Below, piece by piece: positions 23,119-32,018 of a stretch of 40,749 nt of DNA. Source of the stretch: an uncultured Lachnospiraceae bacterium (GTDB lineage Bacteria; Bacillota; Clostridia; Lachnospirales; Lachnospiraceae); NCBI GenBank assembly GCA_910585625.1, contig CAJUFQ010000031.1, forward strand, positions 1-40,749, written 5' to 3'. Under the pieces are notes generated by a model, which saw nothing but the letters and a program-made list of their open reading frames with translations, searched no databases and was not told the DNA's origin. The position numbers were made by a program, and so were the translations under genes. Position 1 is the first letter of the stretch. Each line of letters starts with the position of its first letter.

Positions 23119-23409
23119 GGATGCTATAAAAAGAAAGCTGTCTTATCATCAGGCAATCATGTAAAACACTACATATAACTTCTAATTCAAATAACTTCTT
23201 GCTTGAAATGAAAGAAAAACGGAACACATACAAACAAAGATTTTAGATAAATTAATAATTATTTCATAGATATACATTCTCTTGTAAGCGGGCTTTTCTT
23301 TTGCACCCTACCTTGATTTTATATCTTTTCCGGCAATCTGTCAATCTCTTTCCCTCTCCTTGCCAGACGCATGATGTTCAAGCGGGTGATATCTGCCTCA
23401 AACAAGCGG

Positions 23410-23453
23410 AAAAAGCCCCTCCCGGCCATAATATCTGTCCGGCCATGGGGCTT
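23410..23453 (-). terminator. Terminator of pnp
   Basis: Reading left, AAGCCCC (23453-23447) pairs with GGGGCTT (23419-23413) and is followed by TTTCCGC with the T run starting inside the stem. Two GGCC-containing blocks inside the loop add pairing. It lies about 70 bases after the pnp stop. Confidence 0.75.
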
Positions 23454-23523
23454 CTTCCACTTAACGATACGCTTCCTTTACGGAACCGCCTTACTTTTTA
23501 TATTTATCATGTTACTATATCTT

Positions 23524-25617
23524 TCAGGCATCTTTCGGCACGTCTTTGATAGAGAAGCTAATCCTTCCCATCTTATCCTTGCCCAGGCACACAACCTTCA
23601 CCATATCACCCAGCGTCAGCACATCCTCCACGCGGTTAATCCGCTGCCTGGAAATCTTGGAGATATGAACCATCCCCTCTTTACCTGGCGCAAATTCCAG
23701 GAATGCCCCAAACTCCTTAATGCTTATGACCTTCCCGACAAAAATCTGTCCTGCCTCAAAATCCGTGGTGATGATTCCTATCAGCCGGGCTGCCTCGTCC
23801 ATCATTTTCTTATCTGTCCCGCAGATAGATACCGCGCCCTCATCGTTAATGTCAATCTTCACACCGGTCAGCTCTATGATGGCATTAATAGTCTTGCCTC
23901 TCTGACCTACCACATCGCCAATCTTCGCCGGATCGATTTGAATCTGTATAATCTTCGGCGCAAGCTCCCCGACTTCTTTCCTCGGTTCCGCGATTGCTTT
24001 AGACATTACCTCATCCATAATGTAAAGCCTTGCTTCCCTGGTTCTGCGGATAGCTTCCTCCACAATCGGCCTCGTCAGGCCATGAATCTTGATGTCCATC
24101 TGGATAGCCGTAATGCCGTCATGCGTACCTGTCACCTTAAAGTCCATGTCGCCGAAAAAGTCTTCCAGCCCCTGGATGTCTGTCAGCACGAGGTAATCAT
24201 CATCCGTATCCCCGGTCACCAGGCCGCAGGAAATTCCGGCAACCATCTTCTTAATCGGTACGCCCGCAGCCATCAGCGACATACAAGATGCACATGTGGA
24301 TGCCATGGATGTAGAGCCGTTGGACTCAAATGTCTCAGATACGGCGCGGATTGCATAGGGAAATTCCTCCTCGGAAGGAAGCACCGGCAGCAGCGCGCGC
24401 TCTGCCAAGGCTCCGTGCCCTATCTCACGCCTTCCCGGGCCCCTGCTGGGCTTTGTCTCTCCCACCGAATAAGACGGGAAGTTATAATGGTGCATATAAC
24501 GTTTATTTACTTCATTCTCATCTAAACCGTCAATCCTCTGAACCTCAGATAACGGAGCCAAGGTCACGACATCGCAAATCTGGGTCTGTCCACGCGTAAA
24601 CATCGCCGAGCCATGTACCCTGGGAATGATATCCACTTCCGCTGCCAACGGACGAATCTGGTCTATCGCACGTCCGTCCGGACGTTTGTGGTCTTTTAAA
24701 ATCATCTTGCGGACAGTCTTTTTCTGGTACTGGTAAATCGCTTCTCCCAATACCTCCAGCCATTCTTCATTCTCCGCAAACGCTTCTTCCAGTTTCTCTG
24801 TTATCTTGCGGATATTCTCCTCGCGTATCTGCTTTTCATCGGTAAATACCGCTTCTTCCATCTCTTGCGGCGGAATCAGCTCCCGGATGGTTGCAAACAG
24901 TTCTTCCGGTACCGCGCAGCTTGTATACTCATGCTTGGGCCTGCCAACCTCTGCAACAATCTGGTTGATGAAGGCAATGATTTCCTGGTTGACCTCATGC
25001 GCCTTGTAAATTGCCTCAATCATCTTGTCCTCAGGAACCTCATTGGCACCCGCTTCAATCATAATGACTTTCTCACTGGTAGAAGCTACTGTCAGGTTAA
25101 GGTCGCCGTTCTTCCACTGCTCCTGCGAAGGGTTTATGACAAATTCGCCGTCAATCATCCCCACCTGGGTCGTCGCACAAGGGCCTGCGAACGGAATGTC
25201 AGAAATGCTGGTCGCAATCGCAGAGCCCAGCATAGCCACCAGTTCCGGCCGGCACTGGGGATCCACGCTCATGACCAGGTTATTCAAAGTCACATCATTA
25301 CGGTAATCTTTCGGAAATAACGGACGCATGGGACGGTCAATGACACGTGCGGTCAGAACGGCATTTTCAGAAGCTTTGCCCTCTCTCTTATTAAACCCGC
25401 CTGGAATCTTCCCTACGGAATATAGTTTTTCCTCAAACTCTACGCTTAACGGAAAGAAATCAATTCCCTCCCTTGGCTTGTCCGAAGCAGTCGCCGTTGA
25501 CAATACGACAGTATCGCCATAATGCATAAATGCAGCGCCGTTCGCCTGGGCAGCCACCCTGCCGATATCAATCCGCAGGGTCCTCCCTGCCAGTTCCATG
25601 GTAAACTGTTTGTACAT
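23524..25617 (-). CDS. pnp: Polyribonucleotide nucleotidyltransferase (PNPase)
   Basis: A 697-residue 3'-5' phosphorolytic exoribonuclease of the RNA degradation machinery. Two RNase PH domains (about 1-220 and 310-540, the second with RGPGRREIGHGALAERAL and the phosphate-binding GSTSMAS segment) flank a helical linker. KH (about 553-612, GKTINAIIELTG) and S1 (about 620-690, GKVISIKEFGAFLEF) domains follow, the complete family layout at the usual length. AGGAGA precedes the ATG at 25617. It follows rpsO after 56 bp, the classic rpsO-pnp order, with a strong stem-loop in the gap that could be an RNase III or termination site. Confidence 0.98.
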   Translation of the reverse strand: MYKQFTMELAGRTLRIDIGRVAAQANGAAFMHYGDTVVLSTATASDKPREGIDFFPLSVEFEEKLYSVGKIPGGFNKREGKASENAVLTARVIDRPMRPLFPKDYRNDVTLNNLVMSVDPQCRPELVAMLGSAIATSISDIPFAGPCATTQVGMIDGEFVINPSQEQWKNGDLNLTVASTSEKVIMIEAGANEVPEDKMIEAIYKAHEVNQEIIAFINQIVAEVGRPKHEYTSCAVPEELFATIRELIPPQEMEEAVFTDEKQIREENIRKITEKLEEAFAENEEWLEVLGEAIYQYQKKTVRKMILKDHKRPDGRAIDQIRPLAAEVDIIPRVHGSAMFTRGQTQICDVVTLAPLSEVQRIDGLDENEVNKRYMHHYNFPSYSVGETKPSRGPGRREIGHGALAERALLPVLPSEEEFPYAIRAVSETFESNGSTSMASTCASCMSLMAAGVPIKKMVAGISCGLVTGDTDDDYLVLTDIQGLEDFFGDMDFKVTGTHDGITAIQMDIKIHGLTRPIVEEAIRRTREARLYIMDEVMSKAIAEPRKEVGELAPKIIQIQIDPAKIGDVVGQRGKTINAIIELTGVKIDINDEGAVSICGTDKKMMDEAARLIGIITTDFEAGQIFVGKVISIKEFGAFLEFAPGKEGMVHISKISRQRINRVEDVLTLGDMVKVVCLGKDKMGRISFSIKDVPKDA

Positions 25618-25636
25618 ATTTTTTCTCCTTCTGAGA

Positions 25637-25662
25637 AAATAGAGCGGAAAACCGCTCTATTT
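25637..25662 (-). terminator. Stem-loop between rpsO and pnp (partial terminator or processing site)
   Basis: AAATAGAGCGG (25637-25647) pairs perfectly with CCGCTCTATTT (25652-25662) around AAAA. Reading left it is followed by TCTCAG with Ts mostly inside the stem, so termination would be partial. In other bacteria a hairpin here is cut by RNase III for pnp control. Confidence 0.65.
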
Positions 25663-25673
25663 CCATCATGAAA

Positions 25674-25940
25674 CTATTTCCTGATTCCTAAACGCTCGAT
25701 TAAAGTACGATATCTCTCAATATCTATCTTCTTCAAATAAGCCAGAAGCCCGCGTCTCTGACCTACCATCTTCAAAAGTCCGCGCCGGGAGTGGTGATCC
25801 TTGGAATGCTCTTTCAAGTGTTCCGTTAGCTCCTGGATCCTTGCCGTCAATATTGCAATCTGAACCTCTGGTGAACCTGTGTCGCCCGGTGTCCTTGCGT
25901 ACTCTGCAATAATCTGCTGTTTCTTTTCCTTTGCTATCAT
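25674..25940 (-). CDS. rpsO: 30S ribosomal protein S15
   Basis: An 88-residue S15, the standard length, which binds the 16S rRNA central domain early in 30S assembly. Conserved segments are present: DTGSPEVQIAILTARI, HLKEHSKDHHSRRGLL and MVGQRRGLLAYLKK. AAGGAGG lies 8 bases before the ATG at 25940. In related genomes ribF or truB usually lies just upstream; here the NlpC/P60, Na/Pi and galactanase-remnant genes intervene. The 5' leader (25941-26083) could contain S15 autoregulatory structure, but I cannot identify a known one. Confidence 0.98.
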   Translation of the reverse strand: MIAKEKKQQIIAEYARTPGDTGSPEVQIAILTARIQELTEHLKEHSKDHHSRRGLLKMVGQRRGLLAYLKKIDIERYRTLIERLGIRK

Positions 25941-26083
25941 TGTGATAACCTCCTTAAATTATTAATAGTATCGCCCAGCCTGCTGTTTCTATGCGAAACA
26001 AAAACTCTCATATGCGCTTTCCTGCGCCTGGAGATATTAAGTAATGGTCGGAGTATCCGGTTACCGAATATGGGCTGTTCCAT

Positions 26084-26120
26084 GCTTCTGGCGAGTGCTT
26101 TAAGAACACTCGCCAGAAGC
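26084..26120. other. 14-bp perfect stem-loop upstream of rpsO
   Basis: GCTTCTGGCGAGTG (26084-26097) pairs with CACTCGCCAGAAGC (26107-26120). It lies 34 bases after the end of the galactanase remnant and has no T tract on either side. It may be a factor-assisted terminator for that remnant, or part of the rpsO leader. Confidence 0.6.
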
Positions 26121-26154
26121 CATTATATCATATGGGATTTTGCTTGTAAAGAAA

Positions 26155-27800
26155 TTATTTCTTAATCTTAGCTTTCTTGGCCGCACCGTATTTCCCATAT
26201 ATTTTTCCATTCTCAGAATCCATCTTGTAAGCGCGTACCCTCACGTAATAGGTCTTCCCTTTTTTCATCCCGCCCAGAGTCAAGGAAGCCTTGCCCATAG
26301 TCTTTGATTTCACGCCCTTCTTAAACTTGCTGTTGGCAGCGTACTGCACCTGATATCCCTTGGCGCCTTTTATTTTATTGATAGTCACCGTTACCTTGCC
26401 CTTGACATTATTAACCGCCTTCTTAACAGAGGATTTCTTAACGCTTACTTTTTTCCATTTTGCAAAGAGGGTGACATCCTTATTGCTTGTCTTGGCGATG
26501 CTTGCGATTTTTTCTTGAATTTGCTGTCGGAATACCAGCCGCCAAAGACGTAACCTTTTCTTACGGGATTCTTCAACGTCACTTTCTGATTGTAGTAGGT
26601 GGCCGGATTGCCTTTATGGTTGCTGCCCTTATTGCGCTTATATGTGATTTTTAGGGAACTGTAACCGTACAAGTCGCAACAACTCCACTTCCATCCGTTG
26701 CTTTGAGGATAATGGCGGCCTGGCCTTCCGTGTACTTATCCGGGTTGTCTGCATGGTTTGTTCCCCCGTTCAGCACATAACTAATGGATGACTGCCCGGG
26801 CGCAACAATAATTTCCTTCCACTTCGCATACAAATCCAGGTCTGATTTTGTCCCTTCTGTAATCTCGGTAACTTTGTTTTGGAACGTTCCTTCCGTATAC
26901 CATCCTTCAAACGTATATCCAGTACGGCTTGCATCTGCCAGCGCAATGGTTTTCGTACCGTCAAATACCGATGGGTTAGACTCCGCATTTACCCCGCCGT
27001 CCAGCCTGCTTTGAATATCTTTGCCATCTATGCCCAGTCTGTCTCTCCGCAGACTGCCGTAGTCGTCTCATTGCCTACTTGTACCATCCCGACATCTGTG
27101 CCTGCTGCAATGATTGTATTCAAGATCTCCCTAGTAAAGATCCCCACTGCCGTTGCTTTCTGCTCAGCCGTATAATCTTTCCATGCTTTGGGCTTCACCT
27201 GCCTTCCTGGGTCTGCCCAGAAATCGGAATAATGGAAATCAATCATGGCCTTCAGCCCTGCATCGGTCGCCCATTTCCCCATCCGCGCTGCTTTCTCCAC
27301 ATCGCAGTTGCCGGCTCCGTACCCTTGCTTCTTCTCTGCGTCTGCATAAGGATTGTTCCACACGCGGATGCGTACATAATTCACGCCAGCTTCTTTTAAC
27401 AAGCTGAAAAATCCTGCCTCATCCAACACGTTCCCTTCCCAGCCTCTGAACTTGACTCCGCTGTCAATCAAGCTTACATAAGTTCTGCCTGCAGAACCTC
27501 CCAACTCTCTGCCTGGTAATCCGTCTTTGATAAGGCTTTGCACGTTTGCATAATCGTATTCAGCTCCGCTTTTTTCGCATCCACGTCGGATGCGTCAAAT
27601 GTAATCTTGTTCAGCACCACATTATCCATCCAGAACCACCCGCCGGCTGCAAGGTTCATTTCTATCTGAATTGTAAGTGATGTTTCCTCAACGGCAGCCG
27701 TGTTTGTATTCGTTGTCTCCCAGCGGTCATGCCGGGAACATTTATCCCAGCCAGCAGTAATGCCGCAGACAATGCCGCGCTGCAATATTTTTTTCTGCAT
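26155..27800 (-). pseudogene. Decayed GH53 arabinogalactan endo-beta-galactanase, secreted
   Basis: Fragments in several frames add up to a secreted galactanase. The start at 27800 has a strong GGGAGGAG site; an extra A in an A7 run (27788-27794) shifts the signal peptide (SAALSAALLLAGINVPG). Next come an LAAGGWFWMDNVVL segment, a frameshift near 27480, and the front of the GH53 domain (GVNYVRIRVWNNPY, FHYSDFWADPG, VGMVQVGNET with the acid/base Glu). A TAG then follows GETDW, although MAKIFKAG continues behind it, and most of the barrel, including the nucleophile, is deleted. InlB-type repeats (FEGWYTEG, FGGWYSDS), an Ig-like scrap and a fibronectin-like end (KGKTYYVRVRAYK) follow, with another shift in a T6 run (26508-26513). 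At least five lesions make function impossible. Confidence 0.85.
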
Positions 27801-28182
27801 ACAACTCCTCCCTCTCTTTCTTGTGCCCTCCCAGACCTCCTGCCATTTGGAATACTGCCTATAAGGATGGGCAACTCATCACAATAGTTGCGCACTTTTA
27901 ACTATGTTTCTATTATACAACCTTCCAATTATGTTGCGTAACCGACAATTCGCCCAGCACTTTTATTTTTAATTTATCTATATTGCATAAAATTCCTGCA
28001 ACCCCACTCAGCCCAAAAGTGCGCAACTTTTCGCGCACTTAATATATACGGACTGACTATAAAACAGAAACCATCCAAATAACAAAAAACATCAGAAAGT
28101 CTTCCAATATTTTTGATGTAACAAACAAACCCGGCTGGGATATGCCAGCCGGGCTTGTAGTTATCATTAATATTCAAATGGC
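27801..28182. other. 382-bp intergenic region with GTTGCGCACTTTT inverted repeats
   Basis: No gene is supported. GTTGCGCACTTTT (27887-27899) recurs inverted at 28015-28027, 115 bp away. The second copy is also half of a local palindrome, AAGTGCGC-N8-GCGCACTT (28017-28040). The rest is AT-rich. The right end holds the terminator of the NlpC/P60 gene. Confidence 0.6.
28120..28153 (-). terminator. Terminator of the NlpC/P60 gene
   Basis: Reading left, CCCGGCTGG (28153-28145) pairs perfectly with CCAGCCGGG (28138-28130), followed by TTTGTTTGTT (28129-28120). It lies about 30 bases after the stop. Confidence 0.9.
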
Positions 28183-29217
28183 TTAATCGTTAATCAACCT
28201 AGTCACACAGATTGGCGTGCGGTAAAACGCATTGGAAATCTTAATGCCTGTCCTGGCGGAGCTTGCATGGACAACCTGTCCGTTGCCGATGTACATCGCA
28301 ACATGATTGATTCCGCCCCCGCTTCCATAAAAGAACAAATCCCCAGGCCTAGCTTCCGAAGCATTGACCCTGGTGCCATAGCCTGCCTGCGCACTGGAAG
28401 AATGCGGTAGGTAAATACCGTATTTCTCATATATCCTCATTGTAAACCCAGAACAGTCAACGCCGTTCGTAAGGCTTGTCCCACCCCAAACGTAGCGGTT
28501 GCCGACGAACTGGCATGCATACTGCACCATGTCCACGCGAACGTCAGACACACCCTCTCCATAACGGATTTCTGTAATCGTCATCGCTTTCGGCAGCTGC
28601 TCGGACACTTCCACAAAATCACTTGCCACATAGCATTCTTCTCCGTCTACATCGACTTTGAGCCACTCGCCCATATCTTCAATCACTGGCAGGGATTCCC
28701 CTTCTGCAATCATTGTCCAGATGCTGCAATCCGTATTCGGTTCCACCCGGGCATTCAAAGTCTGCGTTACGGAGGTCGCCATGATAGATTTAACTTCCGC
28801 TGCCCGCGCTGCCGCTGCTTCTCCGGTCAACAGGAACTCGCCTTTGACATAACCCGTTACCTTACCGGACTCAATCTTAAACCACTCGCCCTCTTGGGAT
28901 AATATCTCGCAACCCGCGTCCACAGGAAGCGCACCCACCAGCTCGGTATCTTCCCCGGCTCCTTCACGGATATTCAGATGATTCTCTACCTGGGCAATCC
29001 CAAGGTTCGTGTAGCCGCATATCGTAGTCTGCGCCGCTGCAGCCGAAACGCCTGCCTCAGCCTTCACTGTATCGGCATCGCTTACCAGACACTCATTCAA
29101 TAACGATGAGACGCCTGCGCTCGCATTTGTCGATGCCTCTGCCGTAAATTGGCTCATGCTAAATACTGCCGCGCCTGTCAAACATCCTGCTAAAAATCTT
29201 GTCCATTGTATTCTCAT
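28183..29217 (-). CDS. Secreted SH3-domain NlpC/P60 peptidoglycan hydrolase
   Basis: A 344-residue exported endopeptidase that cleaves peptide links in peptidoglycan. A signal peptide (RFLAGCLTGAAVFSMSQFTAEA) is followed by two bacterial SH3 domains (about 70-130, with LNIREGAGEDTELVG; about 145-205, with LNARVEPNTDCSIWT) that bind the wall. The C-terminal NlpC/P60 domain (about 225-344) has the catalytic Cys in GVDCSGFTMRIYEKYG and His in INHVAMYIGNG. GGGAGG lies 8 bases before the ATG at 29217. A perfect-consensus promoter and a WalR-like direct repeat lie upstream, fitting control of a cell-wall hydrolase by the essential wall-stress system. It is monocistronic, with a strong terminator. 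Confidence 0.95.
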   Translation of the reverse strand: MRIQWTRFLAGCLTGAAVFSMSQFTAEASTNASAGVSSLLNECLVSDADTVKAEAGVSAAAAQTTICGYTNLGIAQVENHLNIREGAGEDTELVGALPVDAGCEILSQEGEWFKIESGKVTGYVKGEFLLTGEAAAARAAEVKSIMATSVTQTLNARVEPNTDCSIWTMIAEGESLPVIEDMGEWLKVDVDGEECYVASDFVEVSEQLPKAMTITEIRYGEGVSDVRVDMVQYACQFVGNRYVWGGTSLTNGVDCSGFTMRIYEKYGIYLPHSSSAQAGYGTRVNASEARPGDLFFYGSGGGINHVAMYIGNGQVVHASSARTGIKISNAFYRTPICVTRLIND

Positions 29218-29256
29218 TTGTTAACCTCCCGGATAAAAGCTGTTTCATTTTTTGCT

Positions 29257-29285
29257 ATTATATCAAGGAGTTGTTACGTTGTCAA
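29257..29285 (-). promoter_or_regulatory. Consensus sigma-A promoter of the NlpC/P60 gene
   Basis: Reading left, TTGACA (29285-29280), a 17-base spacer and TATAAT (29262-29257) match the vegetative consensus at every position, about 40 bases before the start codon. Confidence 0.9.
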
Positions 29286-29292
29286 TAGACTG

Positions 29293-29309
29293 CGTAATAT
29301 TTGCGTAAT
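29293..29309 (+). promoter_or_regulatory. WalR-like direct repeat upstream of the NlpC/P60 promoter
   Basis: CGTAAT at 29293-29298 and 29304-29309 are 11 bases apart, within the tandem TGCGTAATATT. The known WalR box is TGTAAT-N5-TGTAAT; here each half has C for T at the first position. It lies 8 bases upstream of the -35, a typical activator position, in front of a wall hydrolase. No walR gene is in the window. Confidence 0.5.
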
Positions 29310-29390
29310 ATTTTGTCACAGTTCTGCGCACTCCATTTGCGAAGACGCCTTATGTTCTGCGATGGCTGAACGGTTACATCAGGTATGTAT

Positions 29391-31022
29391 TCACTGCATG
29401 GCCTCCTCGGGATCTCCCTCCAGGATGGAAAATGCAATATTTGTAGCATGATCCGCCACACGCTCCAGCCCTGTCACCAAATCTGTAAAGAGTATCCCAG
29501 TCATCGGCAGGCATTTGCCTTTTGCCATACGACGCACATGGTTCTGCTGCAGCTCTCTCTCCATGCTATCGATGCTGTTTTCCAATTCCAGGATATCTGG
29601 TACGTTTTTCTTATCTGAAGTGGTGAACATTTCCATGGACTTCTCCAAGATAATCATAGTCTTCTGGTGCATTTCACGGATTTCCTTTTCGCCTTTCTTC
29701 GTGAATTTCAGGTTCGCCTCATGGCTCTTGATTGCCGCGTCCGCCATGTTTTCCGCATGATCTCCAATCCGCTCAATATCGCTCACCACGTGGAACAGCG
29801 CGCCGATGCGCCTTGCATCCACAACCGGGAGCTGCAGCTGGTTGATTTTCACGAGGTAATCGGTAATCTCACCACTCAGGAAATCAATCTGGTTTTCTAC
29901 CTCATACACACGGTCAATTTTTTTCTGGTCTCCGTCAAAAAATGCTTCCATAGCCAAGCTCAGGTTCTCCCTGGCCAGCTTTCCCATACGCTCTATTTCC
30001 TGCGTCGTCTCTACGACCGCCGTGGACGGCGAGAATATATTCTGTTTTCCGATATAAAGCAGCTGGTACGCCTTTTCTTCCTGATCTTCTCCCGGAATCA
30101 GGCGACGGGTCATCGCTATAAATTGAGCAGACAGCGGCAGGAAGATAATCGTCTGGAAAATCTTGTAAAACGTATCTGCATTTGCTACGCAACGTCCGAC
30201 ATCGGATCCGGAAACATGGAGGATGAATGCTTCAAAATAGTTCATGCTGAATGCAAGCAGAAGCCCGATTATCACCATGCCTAGCACATTGAATAATACA
30301 TGGATAAGGGCTGCCCGTTTGGCGTCCTTTTTGGCATCCAGGCTCGCCAGCACCGCCGGCGTGCAGGAGCCGATGTTACATCCAAGGATTACATAGAAGC
30401 AGACAGGCAGATCTATCAGGCCCTGGCTTGCCATCAGGAGCAGAATGCTGACCGTCACGGAAGAACTCTGCACGACAACCGTAATTACTGTCCCAAACAG
30501 GATTCCCAAAATCGGGTTATCCATGCTTCCAAGGACATCCATTACCATCTGGTAATCCTTTAAGTCTGCCATGGCGTCTTTCATGAGGCTGATCCCCATG
30601 AATAACGCTCCAAATCCCAGCAACACTTCTCCTACTTTTTTGACCATGGGCTTCTTGCCAAACATCACGAACACGGCCCCCACGAATAAGATGAATGGCG
30701 CAATGCCTGTCAGGTTAAACGCGACCAGCTGCGACGTTATGGTCGTACCGATATTAGCTCCAAAGATAATACCCACCGACTGTGCCAGGCTCATGATACC
30801 CGTGTTTACGAAACTTACCACCATAACCGTAGTAGCTCCTGACGACTGAATGATTGCCGTAAACAATGCACCAAACAGTACTGCTATGATCTTATTCTTC
30901 GTCATGGCTTCCAAAATAGAGCGCAGCTTTGCGCCTGCCGCCTTCTGCAGTCCCTGGCTCATAAAGTTCATGCCAAACAAAAACAATCCCAGACCACCTA
31001 ACAAATCTACTATCAATTCCAT
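29391..31022 (-). CDS. Na/Pi cotransporter with PhoU-like domain
   Basis: A 543-residue NptA/YjbB-type protein, proposed to move phosphate with sodium. The membrane half (about 1-310) has two inverted repeats with the signature pairs QSSGATTVMVVSFV plus GANIGTTITSQ, and QSSSVTVSILLL plus GCNIGSCTPAVL. The cytoplasmic C-terminal half (about 340-530) is a PhoU-like helical bundle (RIGDHAENMADAA; RVADHATNIAFSI), which ties transport to phosphate status. A GTG at 31031 is too close to AAAGGG; the ATG at 31022 is 9 bases away and preferred. It starts 12 bp after ribF, so it is probably the tail of the ribF operon. Confidence 0.93.
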   Translation of the reverse strand: MELIVDLLGGLGLFLFGMNFMSQGLQKAAGAKLRSILEAMTKNKIIAVLFGALFTAIIQSSGATTVMVVSFVNTGIMSLAQSVGIIFGANIGTTITSQLVAFNLTGIAPFILFVGAVFVMFGKKPMVKKVGEVLLGFGALFMGISLMKDAMADLKDYQMVMDVLGSMDNPILGILFGTVITVVVQSSSVTVSILLLMASQGLIDLPVCFYVILGCNIGSCTPAVLASLDAKKDAKRAALIHVLFNVLGMVIIGLLLAFSMNYFEAFILHVSGSDVGRCVANADTFYKIFQTIIFLPLSAQFIAMTRRLIPGEDQEEKAYQLLYIGKQNIFSPSTAVVETTQEIERMGKLARENLSLAMEAFFDGDQKKIDRVYEVENQIDFLSGEITDYLVKINQLQLPVVDARRIGALFHVVSDIERIGDHAENMADAAIKSHEANLKFTKKGEKEIREMHQKTMIILEKSMEMFTTSDKKNVPDILELENSIDSMERELQQNHVRRMAKGKCLPMTGILFTDLVTGLERVADHATNIAFSILEGDPEEAMQ

Positions 31023-31034
31023 GCCATTCACCCT

Positions 31035-31982
31035 TTAGTTCTTCTGAACTCCTTTTCCCATGTTAAAATAAACTTTGCCGTATTCTATGTCGCTCTCCAT
31101 CTGCCCCTTTAAGGCTTCCAGCGATGGAAACCTCCGCTCTTTACGCACATGCCCCAGAAAACTAACACGTACTTTCTCCCCGTACAAATCCTCCGACATA
31201 TCGAACAGATGCGTCTCTACGCCAATGGGATTATCTCCCTCTACCGTAGGTTTACATCCGACATTAGTAATCCCCGGATAACATCTGCCCCGCCACTGCG
31301 TCTCTGTAATGTATACGCCAAACGGCGGCAGTAGCTTGTCCTCCGGCGGCAGTAGATTGATGGTGGGAATGCCCAGCACCTCCCGGCCCATTCTCCTGCC
31401 ATGTACGACCGTCCCTTCGACAAAAAAGGCATAGCCCAGCAGCTGGTTCGCATGCTCAATGTTTCCTGCCACAATCTCCTCGCGCACGAAAGTGCTGCTG
31501 ATATCCCTTCCATTTTCCCGGATTTTATCAACCACCTTCACCTCATACCCATACTTTGCGGCCAACTGCTCTAACATCCGATAATCCCCGCGCCTCTGAT
31601 AGCCAAAGCGGAAATCAGTCCCTACCACGATATATTTCACATGGCAGGAAATGGCCAGCTTATGGATGAACGCTTCCGGTTCCATGCACATGACCTGTCT
31701 GGTAAACGGGCACTCAATCACATAATCAATCCCAGCTTTCTCAAAAAGCGTCTCCTTTTCCGTTCCCGTAGTGAGTACCTGAGCCTGAATGTCCTGTATC
31801 CGTTCCCTCGGAGGGATGTCAAATGTAAAGACAACTGCCTTAAGCCCTTCTTCCTCCTGCTTCTTTTCCGCCATATACGCCAGCAACAGCTCGTGCCCCC
31901 GGTGAAGCCCGTCAAATTTGCCAAGGGAAAGCACGGTAGGCCCGCCGATTTCAAATGTCATACTCTGCCTTATGTATTCCAT
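31035..31982 (-). CDS. ribF: Bifunctional riboflavin kinase / FAD synthetase
   Basis: A 315-residue enzyme that phosphorylates riboflavin to FMN and adenylates FMN to FAD. The N-terminal adenylyltransferase domain starts VLSLGKFDGLHRGHELLL with the nucleotidyl-transfer G-x-FDG-x-H-x-GH motif, and includes ISSTFVREEI. The C-terminal riboflavin kinase domain shows GRRMGREVLGIPTINL (PTAN-like) and the final helix region. A TTG at 32000 is possible, but the ATG at 31982 has AGGA 8 bases upstream and is used. It starts 36 bp after truB, the normal truB-ribF order. Confidence 0.97.
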   Translation of the reverse strand: MEYIRQSMTFEIGGPTVLSLGKFDGLHRGHELLLAYMAEKKQEEEGLKAVVFTFDIPPRERIQDIQAQVLTTGTEKETLFEKAGIDYVIECPFTRQVMCMEPEAFIHKLAISCHVKYIVVGTDFRFGYQRRGDYRMLEQLAAKYGYEVKVVDKIRENGRDISSTFVREEIVAGNIEHANQLLGYAFFVEGTVVHGRRMGREVLGIPTINLLPPEDKLLPPFGVYITETQWRGRCYPGITNVGCKPTVEGDNPIGVETHLFDMSEDLYGEKVRVSFLGHVRKERRFPSLEALKGQMESDIEYGKVYFNMGKGVQKN

Positions 31983-32018
31983 AACCTCAGTCCTATCCAA
32001 ATCGATTTCCTAATTCAT

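Larger units (their letters stand above)
23064..23523. other. 460-bp intergenic region between chemotaxis receptor and pnp
   Basis: The left part is the receptor leader: AAGGA site, then a perfect 8-bp stem TTCCGAAA-N9-TTTCGGAA at 23094-23118. The middle (23119-23400) is AT-rich with no clear promoter or gene; I looked for sigma-D-type and riboswitch signatures and saw none convincing. The right part carries the pnp terminator at 23410-23453. Confidence 0.6.

Noticed and set aside
23094..23180. Chemotaxis receptor leader as a c-di-GMP riboswitch
   Set aside because: The conserved GEMM core segments were not found; only a simple stem is present.
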